Shown here piece by piece: positions 41,113 through 54,987 of a DNA stretch of 64,000 nucleotides (the stretch's first letter is position 1; each line of letters begins with the position of its first letter). Both the position numbers and the translations under genes were made by a program. A model generated the notes under the pieces. It worked only from the letters and a program-made list of their open reading frames with translations. It was not told the origin of the DNA and ran no database searches. Source of the DNA: Echinostoma caproni (lineage: Eukaryota > Platyhelminthes > Trematoda > Plagiorchiida > Echinostomatidae); assembly GCA_900618425.1 (NCBI GenBank), contig UZAN01039831.1:46012-110011 (forward strand). The letters are read 5' to 3'.

Positions 41113-42099
41113 CCAACGTATATATCTCTCGCTTTCCACTAGTGGTGATCAATAGGACAACCTCGGAGTAATTGATTCACCCTTTCTATTCTTCTGAAAT
41201 CTTACATCAACCATATTATTAGAAAGTAAATCCGCGGCTGATCATCGTCCACTGGTTTCTAAGTGCGATAGTGAATAATCAGACCATACAATCAAATCAA
41301 CTGGCCAAGGACTCCTCTTTTACTTTTGGTTGACAATGAAATACACGCTTTTATTCTGATTTATAAGCAGTCATTGCTTTCTTATGTTCCAGTTCATTAG
41401 ACTGAGCTTCATATTTATACAATGAACTTTACATATAAGTTTCAACCTTTTACCATCAACCGAGGTACTCTGTTGAAGAGAAATAGTAGCAAAAGTTTAC
41501 AGACAACCGTTTTCTCATTTGCTTCCATCAAACAGGATAATTCGATCAACTATTGTCAAAAAGGGTAAACCTACTATGCGCACTCATCATCTACCGACTC
41601 ACTCGGGAGATAAGCATCCAATCATCAGTGATTTCCACCCAATTCCACAATGTGCACGAACATGGATTAACAAACAAAATTGCATAATCCCTTGCCAGAT
41701 AAAAATGAATCACGACTGGTGCTGAAACGTTTTCACGCTAATTTCCTCCGTCGGTGAGCAACTGATAATCGCAGATACGCGCAACCTGATTACCAGTCAC
41801 GCATGATCATTTACCGCTAACAGTTATCTGTTTAAGTTCTTCAGTTTTTACATCAGGCAAGCTGTAAATGACCTTATCATTGTGTAAACTGTTTTGCTTG
41901 CCGTCCATCGATTTTTGATAATGCTACCGACTCACATTGGTCCACTATTTGTTCACTGTTAGCCAGTTACTGTTTTCCGCGGTGCGTTTGCGCAGAAATT
42001 GATTCAGTAGGCTTCTTTTTTCAGTCATGTTTGATGAACTTTTGATGTCTGTGTTCACGTTTATCGCAATTTGGATGGAACGCAATGAACATATGTTCC
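41113..42099. other. No supported gene
   Basis: AT-rich; no recognised feature. Confidence 0.45.
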
Positions 42100-42480
42100 C
42101 AAAAAGTAATTCATCGATGGAAGCTATCCGATGTCAACAGAAGGACTTTTCCAGCACCTTGTCTTTAAATTCCCCCATTTTATACTCCATTCCAAACACT
42201 ACGGATGCAGCGAAATTGTACTGCACACAAATTGTGCAGTGTTGCTATACTGGCTTCACTTTTTCTCAGCCTCAGATGAATTCATGGCTTAATTGATCGA
42301 GCAGCCCAGGTTTTCTTGAAGAATGATACCCGCGTCTTTCTTAATTGTGGTATGTTGCAGTAATTGATTTCATGGGAATGACTGTGAATAATGTCATCTT
42401 TCTTAGGCACGTAACTGTTTGAGCCAGCACCAATCCCAAGTTTGCTACCACTTGACATTCATCTCACACAGAATACCCCA
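42100..42480 (-). mobile_element. CR1-type LINE fragment (RT, connection region)
   Basis: The minus strand reads SNSYVPKKDDIIHSHSHEIN (about 42435-42376) and, after a one-base frame change, KDAGIILQENLGCSIN (about 42335-42290). This matches the CR1-type pattern of a variable strand followed by E-DLG(V/I)I--ENLSCS. The remainder toward 42100 is too decayed to align. Only this part of the RT is present. Confidence 0.5.
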
Positions 42481-44478
42481 TGCAAAACTGGAGTTCATGG
42501 CTATAATGTGATCGTAAGATGTGGAACCACCCACAACAAAAAGCTGACTAGATAGTAAAGGGATTCTATTCAATGAATGAGGTTATAATCTATTCGCTAT
42601 GGCTGAATTCGAGGAGACTACAGAACCCAAACCTTTCATGTAGTCCGCTGCTCATTATGTCGCCCAACACTCGCCTCGGGAATATCCACTCCAGTTAGTG
42701 ATTCCAAAACGTCATTTGAGTGCGCACTCCTTGAAAAGATCTTCCATCTCATGTCACTTGTGCACTACCTATCGAATTTTGCAAGCAAAGACTCGATGAA
42801 ACCTTGGCACTTCTCACATCGCAACCGATCTCTATACCTGAAACAATGCATGACACTTCTCATTCCTAACTGTTAAATGATTAAATTGCCAAAATATTTT
42901 ACGGAACCAAGGAGCGCATGAGCTTGTAAGTAATTTCCATCATTAAATACTGACTTTGAAGTATCTTTGTCATATGTAGTCACGTGATTAGTCGACCGTC
43001 TACCATTCGGATTAACGTAGTGCCATTAATCAACCTATGGAACAGTCCTCAGAAAGATCTTAATCAACCAATGGAGCGACTTCATTAAAACCGAAATCAT
43101 TAAGAAGTGTAAATATTACTTTGACGCAATGATTGCAACAAGTTGAATAAACAATTCACTTGATGCAATTTCGTCCCAAACGGGAAAGCTTTCAGTGCTC
43201 TTCATCTAAAAAAAGAATACAATTTCTCATGCTTTGTTGGCCAATTTGCTAGGGTTAAGCACCACAAACTAATAATTTCGAATAAGATGTTCTTACTTTG
43301 CCCCAAGAGGAGTTTTTCTCGTCGACAAATTGCTTTTGCATCCGCTTTGAGGCAGTTAAAATAAACAAAATTACTAGCCATCATTGTGTATCAATTGCAA
43401 CCTGATAGATAATTATTTCATTTAGACAGTTTTGGGGTTGAATTTCTATAAGGATCTATCTCTTATTTATGTGGATAAATTAGTTTTGATGTTTCATTTA
43501 AATTTGTCTCACTCCACAATTTACAGCACCCGGTCTTGAAAATACCCAAGATATCCATCGTTTCTTGCTGTAGTATAAAATTATAGTACATTTTTGCACC
43601 TGATGATGACAAATATTCGCAAGCAATGTTCAAGACAGTTCTTCGAAACTGGGTGAAATGCTTGAGTGTTTGGGAATGTACGCACTGTTTTGACGTAAGG
43701 TTCAACTTGGACCAAATTATACGAAACTATTTCCGTTCTGTAATAATATTACCGCATTGTGTTTAGTACGCTGACGCTAACTTCCTATTTGTCTTCTTGA
43801 AGTTCAACCACATTCCCAAGCACCTTTTTGTTAACTTGCTCTTCGAGGGAATACGTCTCATCTCCATACATTCACTGCTATTGTCTAAAACACTTTCCTT
43901 TACTCAACACTCATTTGCGACCCCCTTGTCTCTGTTTAAAGCATCCTCGTGTGTCCTTTGNCCCCCCCCCCAGATTTCATTCGCGTGTGTTCAACTGAAT
44001 ATCGATTAGACGAAAGAATTCACGCGTTTATGATCGTTCATCTATTCCTCGTCTAAAGTTATTCGTTGAATGAAGTTCCTGATTGCGTTTTTCGTCTAGT
44101 TAACATTCTTAGACTTCAAGTATGAATAGTACAAGAAATTGATTCACACATGTAAGAGAACAATCGTTTGCGGCACGAAATTCGTATTTCTCTATAAAAA
44201 GTCATACTAGTGTTCTGTGTAAGAATAAGAGTGAACAAGTTTGTAATTCATTGCGTTGCAGATGGCAGAATTTGTCTAGCACATCACTTCTCGCTAGTTT
44301 TATTCCCCATAAACTGCTTTAGTCTTATCCAATAATTCAACGATTCTCCGTGAATTGCATTTGAATCAAATGCCTTATTGTTCTTAAATGTTTAAAATGA
44401 ATCAAATAATTCCATACTGTATCTGATTTCTAAAAGAAATAATCGCCTCCTATGGTATTGTCTAAACTTCTTCCCATA
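42481..44478. other. No supported gene; one ambiguous base
   Basis: The single N at 43961 is followed by C10 (43962-43971), which looks like an unresolved homopolymer in the assembly. No gene recognised. Confidence 0.45.
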
Positions 44479-44481
44479 AAG

Positions 44482-44810
44482 TGCTTAAAATCTCCCCAAC
44501 CGTCACGAAAGAAAGAACAAAAGACCAAACCGGCACAGGTAGAAGGAAATTGAACAAACGAGAGTGCTTCAAGCGATTTATGCCTAACCCTAACAATTTA
44601 CCATTGGCAGTTCTATCCAATTCCGGTTCCTTAACGCTGAGAAAGAAGGGTGACAAACTCTGTTTGGCTTTCAAACAGGAAATTGTCACACATCATGGCA
44701 ATCAAAATGCTTTAACATATACCGAGCAAGCATCTCCCCATAATGTTTTGTACGCCCGGAAGTATCGACTACCCACTCAACTGAAAGACTACCTTTGTCC
44801 AGTCACTTAA
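44482..44810 (+). CDS. Candidate terminal exon, function unknown
   Basis: The segment follows an acceptor-like AACTTCTTCCCATAAAG and stays open to TAA at 44808-44810, about 108 codons. Composition is unlike random AT-rich DNA here: basic and polar, low in Phe and Ile, for example TVTKERTKDQTGTGRRKLNK and SLTLRKKGDKLCLAFKQE. No upstream exon and no family recognised; the frame lacks an ATG near its start. Confidence 0.28.
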
Positions 44811-47800
44811 ACCTCACGGTCACTTCACAACTCCTTCGAACTCCAAAGTACTTCCTCAACACCAATATCTGAGAAAATACATTGCAAATTTGTCTAAGTA
44901 CAGCCAAAGTTGGTCCAAATACGCGCTTTTATTGTAATTAATCATTGACTATATGAGCTATTACTAGGATTATGAACAAAAATGAAAACGTACCGAGTTT
45001 GTTAGAAAAGCGATAAACTCACATAAAAAAATATTTAGTGATTGGTTGGTTGGAGTTAGCTGGGCAACCAAACATTCATATATATTTTCGTTGATACTGC
45101 GGGAATTTTTAGGGGAACTCGGGTTTACCCTGGCACCTACCCATTTGACCTGTTCATTGCTGTCATGCAGTTGACTTTCAGTTTATTCTCTTATGTCCGT
45201 TTGCTCTCTGGCTGATCGTTTCAAAATTTTCGAAACGGATTTGTTTATTTTTGTTTTCCGATGCATTTGGTGTAGTTGGTAGTGCTTTGGTTTCTGAATT
45301 TCTGAAATTATGTTGACCTTTAGCTGATTTACATGACGCATGTGCATGTTCAGCTAGATCTGAACAGAAAAAGGTACAACATAGTTATGCCAATCGACTA
45401 GGGGGAATGATTGCTTCCACAGTGGTTTGCCAGTACCATCTAACTCGTGGCTTATTGTGGCCATTCGAATTGCCTTTTCGTTCTCCGCTTCCATTATATT
45501 TAGTCGGTAGCTGTGCATCTAAGCTTTTGCTGGAGAAAGTAGATTTGTTGTGCACGGATCGGGAGTACAACGATACCGAAATAGGAATCTTCCGGGGATT
45601 TCTGTGGTTTTTCATCCTTGAGATATTCAGTTTTTAGGTGGATTTTTCATCCGAATTCATTTAACCTCTGCATTAAAAAACATGCGGTTTCATCCCAGTT
45701 GAAATTACTGTGCATGAAATACCATTCTTTGATTGCGGACAGGTATTCAAAAAATAAGCACTGATGACTAGTCCAAAAAAAGGAAAGAGGAAACAGCCAA
45801 TTCGAGGGACTCACGTGTTGGCTATGGCACAAATGTTTTCACAGCCAACAAACAAGTATTTCATTTGTGGAGATTAAACAAGTTCCCCAGGAATAAAACC
45901 CACACCCGCAACAGAGCTCCCGGTGTCTCTGGAATGAAGTGAGACCATCCGAACATGAACTCCCATATTGTTGAGTTTAATCATTCTTGCAACATTTTGT
46001 AATTTTAATCACACAGCTTCAAACGACTCAGCATCCGTAGGGCTAGGCTAATTACAGCACTTTTTCAAAAAATATTGTTTTCAACTCAAAACTGAATAAA
46101 TGTGATCATCGCAAACTACAAGTTTGAGCTATTTAAATTAGTGTTATTTGTTTTAATATGAAGCGCTGTAAACTAAACATTTTTCCTGGAACACCACACT
46201 TTTGTTCCAAGTTACGGATGTACGTCTTCTCCTAGGCACATTATGAGATCAACCTCCTCGGAATTTTCATGACAAATATTGGCGCAAAAGCATACCGAAC
46301 TATATAAATCACAGTTGCTGGTAAACTGCAAAAGTGTTCAAACACATGACCATCCGAATAATGAATATATCAATGCAACTTCATTTTTTTATTTTTCAGT
46401 AAGATTGATTCAAAATGATTAGTCAAAGCCATATGTAACTGCTTTTTAACTTCACTTTAATTCCGTGCTATTTCAAATCACTTGGTCAAACTCAAATCTT
46501 GATTAGTGAGAAATAAAACAATTAACTGCTTGCATGGGCACTGTATGTATTTTGGCAAAATCAGCAAAATTCCTCCCGTATGACAAAAAGACAGAGACGA
46601 AATAAACCGTCAGTTTATCCATGAAACGGACAGTCACACGAAATATTTGTGGTCACGAAATCTCAGCTACTCAGATGATTGATAGCACTGGTACGAAGGA
46701 CGGTCACGTGACGCCTAGACCAGGCGGGTAAACTCGGTCTAATCACTATAAGTCTCCAGAATTATTTATGAAGTCACTGTAAGCGAATATAGTGACAAGC
46801 TTTTGTTGGTCTCCTTCTAAGTTATTTTTCAGGAGAACCAGTCGATAGTTGCGCTCAAAATGCAAGAATTTAACCTATTAATAATCGAGGTTTACAGTCC
46901 CCCTTGTTCATCTGTTTCACATCATCCAATATCATTCACCGCGTCAGCCGTTCAAGTTAGTCACTAAATAGCATTCATACTGGTGGATAAACTTCTAATC
47001 CATTGGAAAAAGTATTTGGAATCGGTGAGATAAAGTTTTTGCGAAATTGATGCAGTTTCGCATATCACCAGGAAAATAATGAATTACTTCTTATTTTTCA
47101 ATTTTATTAATTCTAGTTATCTGTATTTGTGTACATTTTTGTTGTTTTATACCATATTTTTTAAGCTAAAACGTTTCCTAAAAGAAGGTGATGCCTATTT
47201 CCAGGATGAGAAAAGATTTTAAGAATAGATTTTATAACTTTTGTTTTTGCAAAGCCCTTTATTGGACGTGATCAGTTTGTTTCAAAAACGATTTTAGTTC
47301 TCTTCAACGCTTCACTTCAAACTTAATTGAACAGTATTGAGAATTATATTCACTTGTACATCAACCTTTTGAAACGCCATTCCCGCTTATCTTTCACATT
47401 CAGCTGTGCCATCAATTCCAGTTGGCATTAGATAGCCGAATGTTGTATTTTCTAATGGTTTTCATTTCCTTATTTATTTGAACCCAAAAAATGTTGTGTA
47501 ATGGCAAACAAATGCATACATTAGGGCACGCCCAAACGTGCATTAAGCTAAAATGTTTGTAATTCTTCTGTTATTCTATCACACGTGATCGATCTAGTGG
47601 ATTTCGAGTATCCGATTGGGCTTGTAGTTCAAATAAACAATTTCCGGCTTTACTATCCTATCGGTTTCTGCAAACGTCCGAGAAGAATAGAACAATTCTA
47701 ATATAAGGTGCTCACTCGAACATGTGACTCTCGTGATACATACGACTTATTAGCTAACACGAAAACGGAACAGACACACCGACACAAAGGTTAATTTTAA

Positions 47801-48029
47801 ATAACTTTCACCTCTTATTTAACCGGTAATTCCGCATGCTCCCCCAAAAGGGTGGCTTGATTGACAAGTATACCAACTAAACCAATCAGCTTGCTCTCTT
47901 TATTACTCCGAATTCGAACCAAAAGATTAGGCATGCAGCTATCAAGTTCGAACATTTTTTTGTGTTATTTTCGTGCAAATGAATGTTTGGCAGATTTGAT
48001 TTTTGTATGGTGATTGTGAAAAGTTCAGT
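44811..48029. other. No firmly supported gene
   Basis: On the minus strand an ATG frame at 45494-45354 encodes 46 residues of protein-like composition (for example ISHELDGTGKPLWKQSFPLV). The overlapping frame at 45385-45615 is also open. Neither has supporting exons. The rest is AT-rich. Confidence 0.35.
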
Positions 48030-48110
48030 AGCCTCAGTGGGATTCGAACCCACGAATGAACGCGGCCTACGCTTTATATGCTCACGCTCCACCAGCTGTG
48101 CTATGAGGCC
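48030..48110 (-). tRNA. tRNA-like Pol III unit (pseudo-tRNA or SINE head)
   Basis: The 81-nt minus-strand unit folds with a 7-bp acceptor stem (GGCCTCA with TGAGGCT, one G-T), a perfect A box (TAGCACAGCTGG), a perfect T arm (GTGGG TTCGAAT CCCAC) containing the B box GGTTCGAATCC, and a TTTT terminator 8 nt beyond the 3' end (48019-48022). The D stem has one mismatch. The best anticodon stem (TGAGC with GCGTA) has one A-G mismatch and one wobble pair, leaving loop ATATAAA with nominal anticodon ATA. The variable region of about 14 nt does not pair well. A decayed tRNA or the head of a tRNA-derived repeat is likelier than a working tRNA. Confidence 0.5.
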
Positions 48111-49960
48111 ACATCAATCAGTTTATAGTTGTTCGCTTGAGTCGGCAAACCTTTTTACGGGGTTTATTCTGAAAAGTTTAGTTAATTTTGGAAACTTGTT
48201 TGCATAGTGCATGTTTTATTTTTTACATTCTAGTAATCTATCCCGCGCTTGAGTAGAACATATAAACCACGCGAACATGAATAATATACATCTCTCAATT
48301 GGAACAGTTAACATAATAGAATCAAAATGGTCATCGATTGTGGCAAACCCAAATTTTATAAAAATTTCCCACTAGCGACGTTTATTTCAAGAGTAAGAAT
48401 TATATATTATTATAGCATAAATCCTAAACTTATTGATCACGATTCATCGGCTCAGGTTCATGGATCTCAAAATGAATTTTTGCAGCCTCCATTTGGGACT
48501 AGTTCAAACTGGCAACCGAGTGGCGGTCGAAAAATCTATTTGGCAAGTCATCCTCCAACAAGTAAACTAACAGAAAAGAATGCTTATTATATTCCAATAA
48601 CCAGATGCAAACATCTTCAGCAGTCATGGGGAAGAATCTATTCGTGTACAAAACATCTTCATACCACACTGGTGTTAACCTATACCATTGTTGTCATTTT
48701 GTAGAATCAGACATAGAGGGCTTTGGTCAGGTGACCATTGTATACTATGGATGGCCTAACTGTTAGATCCTTACATAACAAACCTATTTATAGTTCATCT
48801 CAAATTTCTCACACTTGAATTGTTCGTAGCTGAACCTAAATTGTAGAATTTCAAGTGAAAGCCTACATTGTTGTACCGGTGCAAACCTTGGGTAACCATT
48901 GCTCTAATTGCGGAACTAGTCCCACAGAGCACACTTCAACAAAACAACAGAGTGGCGAACAAGCTCGTTTCCATAGACTCGTGTTCATGCCAATACATCA
49001 CAATATATCTCACTACCTGTGCAAGCGCTAAAGCTTCCTTGGCTCACCCCACACACACACCATATCACGGGTAATCTCGATGATCGGATAGGTGGACAAA
49101 CAAGGATGTGGTCGTGGTAAACCCGATTTTCGGTTTCATGATAAAATCTTTTCAAGTAATCTGTGATTTTATTTTTTCCCCTCAAGACAATGACCCTGAT
49201 TTCAAGGTTGACTTTAATTAAAGTGATATTTCTCGAATTCGGTGAGTTAGATATTAAACATAGATTATTACCATTATGAAACCTCATTTAATGTAATTTT
49301 TTGGGTTGTGAAACAATTTAATTTGGTTATTAAATAGAGTTGCTATAATGGATTATATGTCGGATAAAACATGCCTCATGACAAACAACCGAGATGGCAG
49401 GGTTCATTGGAATAATTTGGGATAATTCCTAAGTCACTCCTATTAGAAAATATTGCATTTTCATACTTGATAAAGTTTGCGATTTTCATTGAGATTATTT
49501 GATCGTGGCAACCAAGGTCAGGCACGTTTAATTGACACTCATTCAGAATAGAAATTACGTAAATCGAAGTAGACAAGATATATCATTATTGTCAAATTCT
49601 AAAGTACTAATATAGGTGATAAATATAATGAAACTCAATTTGATCATAAAGAAAATATTTCAGTGCATCACAATCAGCCAATATTATATTCCCAAGTATT
49701 TATATATATAGATATATATATATTGAGATGTATTGGCATAAATACTCTAATTGAGAGTTGTACATAAAATGGAAATAAAACTTTTGAGTTTCTTTTAGGC
49801 AAGAATCGATTTCACACCGTACCGCCTTGTGTCTGGAACTGAGCCCAAATAGAGCTGGTACTTCATGTGATAAAAAGCTTCTGGGTGGCTCTTTCCAATG
49901 AAGCTTTTTCAAGTTAGTCAGTTTATTGATAATAATATTTTTCCTAACACTGGGCAATTT
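48111..49960. other. No firmly supported gene
   Basis: An ATG frame at 48327 with a good start context is open past 48563, where CAACAA|GTAAAC could be a donor. Its middle reads QVHGSQNEFLQPPFGTSSNW, protein-like but unrecognised. An AT dinucleotide tract lies at 49699-49725. Confidence 0.35.
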
Positions 49961-50130
49961 GCGCTGTGGTGGCCCGGTGGTAACGTCACCAATTTATCGC
50001 TCCGGGGATGTGTGTTGAAATCCCACCACCACTATCTGACTTTCCCCATTTGTGTGTTGAATGACAGCTCTTTGATTGGTCGCATCCCCCTTCCTGAAGC
50101 TTGTATCCTTGTATGTTCCATAAAAGAAAG
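49961..50130 (+). mobile_element. tRNA-derived SINE, second family
   Basis: Head GTGGTGGCCCGGTGGTAAC (A box, 49966-49984) and TGTTGAAATCCC (slightly decayed B box, 50013-50024). The body holds CACCACCACTATCTGACTTT, CCCCATTTGTGTGTTGA and GCATCCCCCTTCCTGAAGCT, and the tail is TTGTATCCTTGTATGTTCC. By eye it is roughly three-quarters identical to the inverted copy at 40930-41112. Confidence 0.72.
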
Positions 50131-53100
50131 TAAAAATTATAAAGCAAAAGAGAAAAAAGAAAGATCACAGATAATTCGCTTGTCTCAAAAAACGTTCTAC
50201 CTTAAACACCTTTGCGTACTTTTGGAACTCAATCCCTAGGCATACATCGCACAGCATTTCGTGCGTGTTTCCTCAATTACATTAATGCACTCAATTTGAT
50301 CGACGGGGACAGGCTTTTTTCTACTTCGCTGTGCTGGAGTATTCATTATTGCCGTGTCTCTATTCCAAGATCGTTTTACTGGTAGAACACACTTAATGAA
50401 GTTTCTTGGAAAAACTTCTGACTCTCTACCGGTCAATTCAAGGATGCTTTCTTTGTTTGAGACTTATCTATTGATTTCAAGTTCAAATGTGATTTTCGTC
50501 TCTCACAGCTTCAAACCAATTTATCTGCGTTAGGCTGATAGTTCTCTTATTCAAAACCACCTATTAAAGCCTCTAAATGTTGGATTGTCATTTTTTCACT
50601 AACCGAAGAAGAACGGTTGCCTTCTTCCGTAAGAAATTGCTCTGCTCTACGTCGGTAGTCAGATTGTTCCCTCAATACATTCTTTAGAATATCTTAGCGT
50701 TACTATCCGCCAATATCTCAGGTGGATTTCATATTTCAACTGTTTAAATGATTCAACGATTGTGGTTCCTTACTTCTCGCTTGCGATCATCAAAAGTTCC
50801 AACGTATTTACTCAACCGTTTTGTATATCCTCGTTTGGTCATGCACTTTCTTTACTTCTCTTCAGTTTAATTCACACTTAGTGGAGTCAAACCACGTAGT
50901 TAATGTGGACGAGGCGTTTTGACCTCTCTACTAAGGCCATAGCGGAAGCGATCGGAATCCACCTACATAAGCCCCCATCCTATGCTCCCAAAACCAATTC
51001 GTAAGAACACTCGGTCTTCCATAACGAACACCACACCCGAAACAACCATCACCCCACTCACCCCTAATGACCCAAACCAGTGCGCATGTGTGAGAGCCAA
51101 AGTGTGAGCAACATCCTCTTACGGAACTGGAATATTGATTATCTCTTTTCCAACTCGTCATAACTTCTCTCCCCTTCTAAACAGTTTGATATAAATTATG
51201 ATTTATTGGCCTGTAGAAGATCCCCCACAAACGAGCTTCTTCGCTACACTGTGTTTCCTTACAATGGGTAATGATGGTATATTCAGTTTAATTTGCCGGT
51301 CTTAGTGTTGAAGACTACGCAGTGCTACGCCGGTTTGTTAAATTACTTCATGCATAAGCGGTGTCCTCTATTTGCACTTGCTCAACTTGAATTTTTGTCA
51401 CTAATTATCCTATTGATCTGGATATCTAAAAGATACAGACAAGATTCCTAAATTCTCTTCTATCGGTCTCTAACTCAGGTTCAGTTTTCAAAGCAAACTT
51501 GACTGATTAGGCTTCCGAAAATGCTTTCCAACCCCCGTACCAAGGATATTGCCATACACGCGCTGTACACTCACCGAGAAATGGTGAGGATACTGATTGC
51601 TTCGCCAGGATTCATTGTGCTATCACCAGTCACTATCTTTGAACATCAAAAGGGTATTTCGCAAAACAACGCCAGCATTTACTAGTGCGCAAATCAAGTG
51701 AACATCACGCGCCAAACTTCACATTAATGAATGAACCTGATTGCTGACGTTTATCAATGAAAATTACGCTTGTGCTTTTTTCTAGCGCTCTTCATTACTT
51801 ACGTGCTCGACCTCGCAAACTGACCACAGTCTTCACTTTGCGACCCGAATACGCAACTTGTAATTAGTCAAAGTTGCACATCACCTTTGCAAGCAATATT
51901 TACTTGCTAGTACTCAGAGAATTAAATCAACAAAGCATTTTATCAAATTTGACCTTCTGACCGAGTTCATCAAAACAACGCGGATTGATTATCTGTAGTC
52001 CGCTGTCAAAACTGTCCGTCTAATCCGTGAAACACAGAACTCAATACAGCGGTGTTTACAGCAATTTGCGAGGCATTAATAATCCTCTTACCTTTGGGCA
52101 CCTGTTTTTCTTAGACAAAATATGCCTCGCAGAGAATATAAGACGCATAGATTGAAATTCTTTCGGCAGAATGTTTCTAGAAGAATCTATGAATCGAAAA
52201 ATTTGGTAGAAATTAAGCGGTTGCGGTAACGACAACTATTACTTCTGACTAGCATTGCTTTTAACCTCAAAGCTTGTTCGAACTTTCCTTGTGAATCTAG
52301 GAAAAAAACAAGCAACTACACATACTACAGACAAAATGTTTCTTTAGTTTCTCAGGGTACCAAAAGAAACACTCTTAGACAGAACACACAGGCCTGGCTT
52401 GCGCCAGTCTATTCTTTCTATTCACAGTGTGCACCGCAACACAACCGTGTCAGCATTTCGCTAACTACTGATCTCTAATGGGCAATGTTGGCTTCCAGGG
52501 TTATAGCTTTCCTGGATAAAACCAGGGGTCAAGCATTAAAGGCCATACATTTGGTGTAATAATATATACTATGGATGGATTGATGCTCGTTGTTCATGAC
52601 ATCAAGAAAGCATGAAACTGCTGAACAGTGCTATAGCCTCATCATGATACATTATTATGGTCCAACTTTAGCATGACAAAGTGCCTCCATGAAAAAGCGT
52701 TACGTTATCACCGCATTTCTGCTGGGACTTGTAAACACAGTATTCTTCTTTTCAGTTCTCTCTCGACTCATTATGGAAAACATCCAGCATTACCTCTGAT
52801 CGATGTTGACTGAGTGCCAATCCAAATTAAAACAATTTAGTTCTCTATTTCCTTTTCTCACTGAAGTCTTTTAAAAGATTTTTCTAGCCGATTCCAGACA
52901 GTCTGCTACAGTACCGTTTTCGTCAAAATCGTGAGATCGTACACTTCAATGGTATGCGGCTAATAGAAAGTAAGACATAAGTGGGTATTATATCAGATAT
53001 GTTGCCTTTGATTTGCGGTAATTTCATGTTCAATCCCGTAAATGAGGCTGAAAAAACGAAGTACTGAGAGGAACAAATGTAATGAAAATCGGGATGTTGC

Positions 53101-54542
53101 ACGATTTTTTTTTCAATGCCTGTACAATAATAACAAATCTGAAAATTGATAGCACAGTTCAAATGCTTAGTGACAACAATGGTTTTGCTCTTAGTTAGGT
53201 GTTATCTTCCATGTCAAGATAATTTATTGTGCCTACCACTAAAAAACCGTGAAGGCATTCTGCAACTGTTTTGTCATGGTCTAAAATTATCATCGGTTCG
53301 ATAAACCCATCAAAACTGCAACGACTTGACTTCTGTTTCATGTAATGCCCATAGGTTCATGTCTTTGATCGACAGCTATAGGTCATTCAATAGTGTATAC
53401 GTTGATCTAGTAATCATTTACTGTGATCGAATGAGTAATACCAAACCATTAAGCCTGCTACTTGAGTCATTGAAGTGGTAGACAATTATCATTTGAATGT
53501 GAGTACATAGTTGCAAGCTACTATGAAGTGTAAAACACAACTGCTTTAATTTATGTGCAGTAATAAGTATGGTTGCTTTTTGAGACTTTATTTTGGAGGG
53601 TGTAAAATCAAATACAAATTCTGTACGATACTAATCAATAAAATAAACATCACATCAAGATGAAACCGAGGGGCATGTATCCCAATGTGAAAGACAATAA
53701 GTGTATGAGAACTGGCCGTATTTGTCAAAGAGTAGGATCTCGCTACAATCAGTTTAATGTATCAGATTATACAGTGTAAGTAGCACACAATCTGATCAAA
53801 AAGGCCCCAGAGGAAAAAAGATTTTGATTAATTTACAAGAAAGTGGGAAACCAAGTTCAACAGACTCATATAATAGCGAAAGAGAACAGTAAACGCATTT
53901 AGACTGATCATTCTGTGACTTGCGGTGAGGTGCCTTAAATTCTAGATAATGAATTTGCTAGTTAAGCGGTGATGTAGACTACGTGTTTGTCACTTTTTCT
54001 ATGCCAGCCGTTCAGTGAGAATAAGGGGTGCCTCGTGATACAATTTTAGGCCTGAAACGTGATTTTGGTGAAGACCCCAGCAAAGACTGGGGATAGAAAT
54101 GGTCCTGTCTAGAGGAGGGCGTCCATAATGAGCCTTTATAATGGCCCAGACATAGACTAACATAAAGCAACTGTTTGTCGAGTAAAACGTTTGCTGAGTA
54201 AATGCGCATAACGAACTTACAGATACTCAAAACGAAACAGTATCGATAAGCATAAATCGATTAACCTTTGAGTGATTGTTCCACTTTCAAGTAACTGGAC
54301 AGGATGGGGTTTGGGAGCATCCTTAGATGCGCGTCTGTGTGCATGTATCCTTACATGGGTGTAATATCAGGTATGTTCAGTCACAATTGTAGAAAGTTGT
54401 GCACTAACCTGAACAAATTGTGGGAATTTATATGTGCCGAATATGAGAACTGAAAATCTTAGATCGTCTGACACAAACGTTTTCGGTCCTTGTGTAAACT
54501 TAAAAATCCGAAAACTCCTTCTCAGTACCTAGTTTTACACAG
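50131..54542. other. No firmly supported gene
   Basis: AT-rich. The slightly GC-richer block at 50905-51165 is open on both strands but matches nothing I know. No RNA gene or repeat recognised. Confidence 0.45.
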
Positions 54543-54596
54543 CACGGTCTGTACGAAGGAAACCCAGATGACTTCAACCATAAGACAATAGATCTG
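54543..54596 (+). CDS. Candidate small exon, function unknown
   Basis: CACGGTCTGTACGAAGG begins right after a good acceptor (CTAGTTTTACACAG) and ends CTG|GTAAAA. The only open frame reads HGLYEGNPDDFNHKTIDL. A further candidate exon (54737-54777) follows a strong acceptor (TTTTTTACTCTACCCAG) and ends at GTAAGT, but its phase does not join this one directly. Confidence 0.25.
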
Positions 54597-54987
54597 GTAA
54601 AAGTTTTTTCTGTAAGGGAAACGTAAACCGTAAACCGTATCGTGAGTGTCATTTGAAATCAAAATTTGAAAGTGTCGAGTTTACGTTGTTGTTGTTCTTT
54701 GTGCTGTTGTTGTCGGTTGTTTTTTACTCTACCCAGATATTTTTGTAAAAGAAGGTTCTTTCTTCTTATTGAATGCGGTAAGTTCCAATATTTTTTTCGC
54801 GATTCTTATTGTAAACAATTTGATTTGATTTATCAAAGTACTTTTATTGTCAATTGTATAATATAATATGCACCAAGATTCAGTTGGAACTACACACCTC
54901 AGATTGTTTACATAATGGAACAGTTGTTTAGTCTCCAAACTGTCGATATGCTAGATTATGTGTGGTTGCCACATAAATCCCTATAAG

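Noticed and set aside
45766..45800. CTGATGA followed by GAAA, possible hammerhead
   Set aside because: No helix II of useful length between the two core parts and no helix I or III pairing.
48985..49287. 100-codon open frame on the minus strand
   Set aside because: No family features and no splice support; overlapping plus frame equally open.
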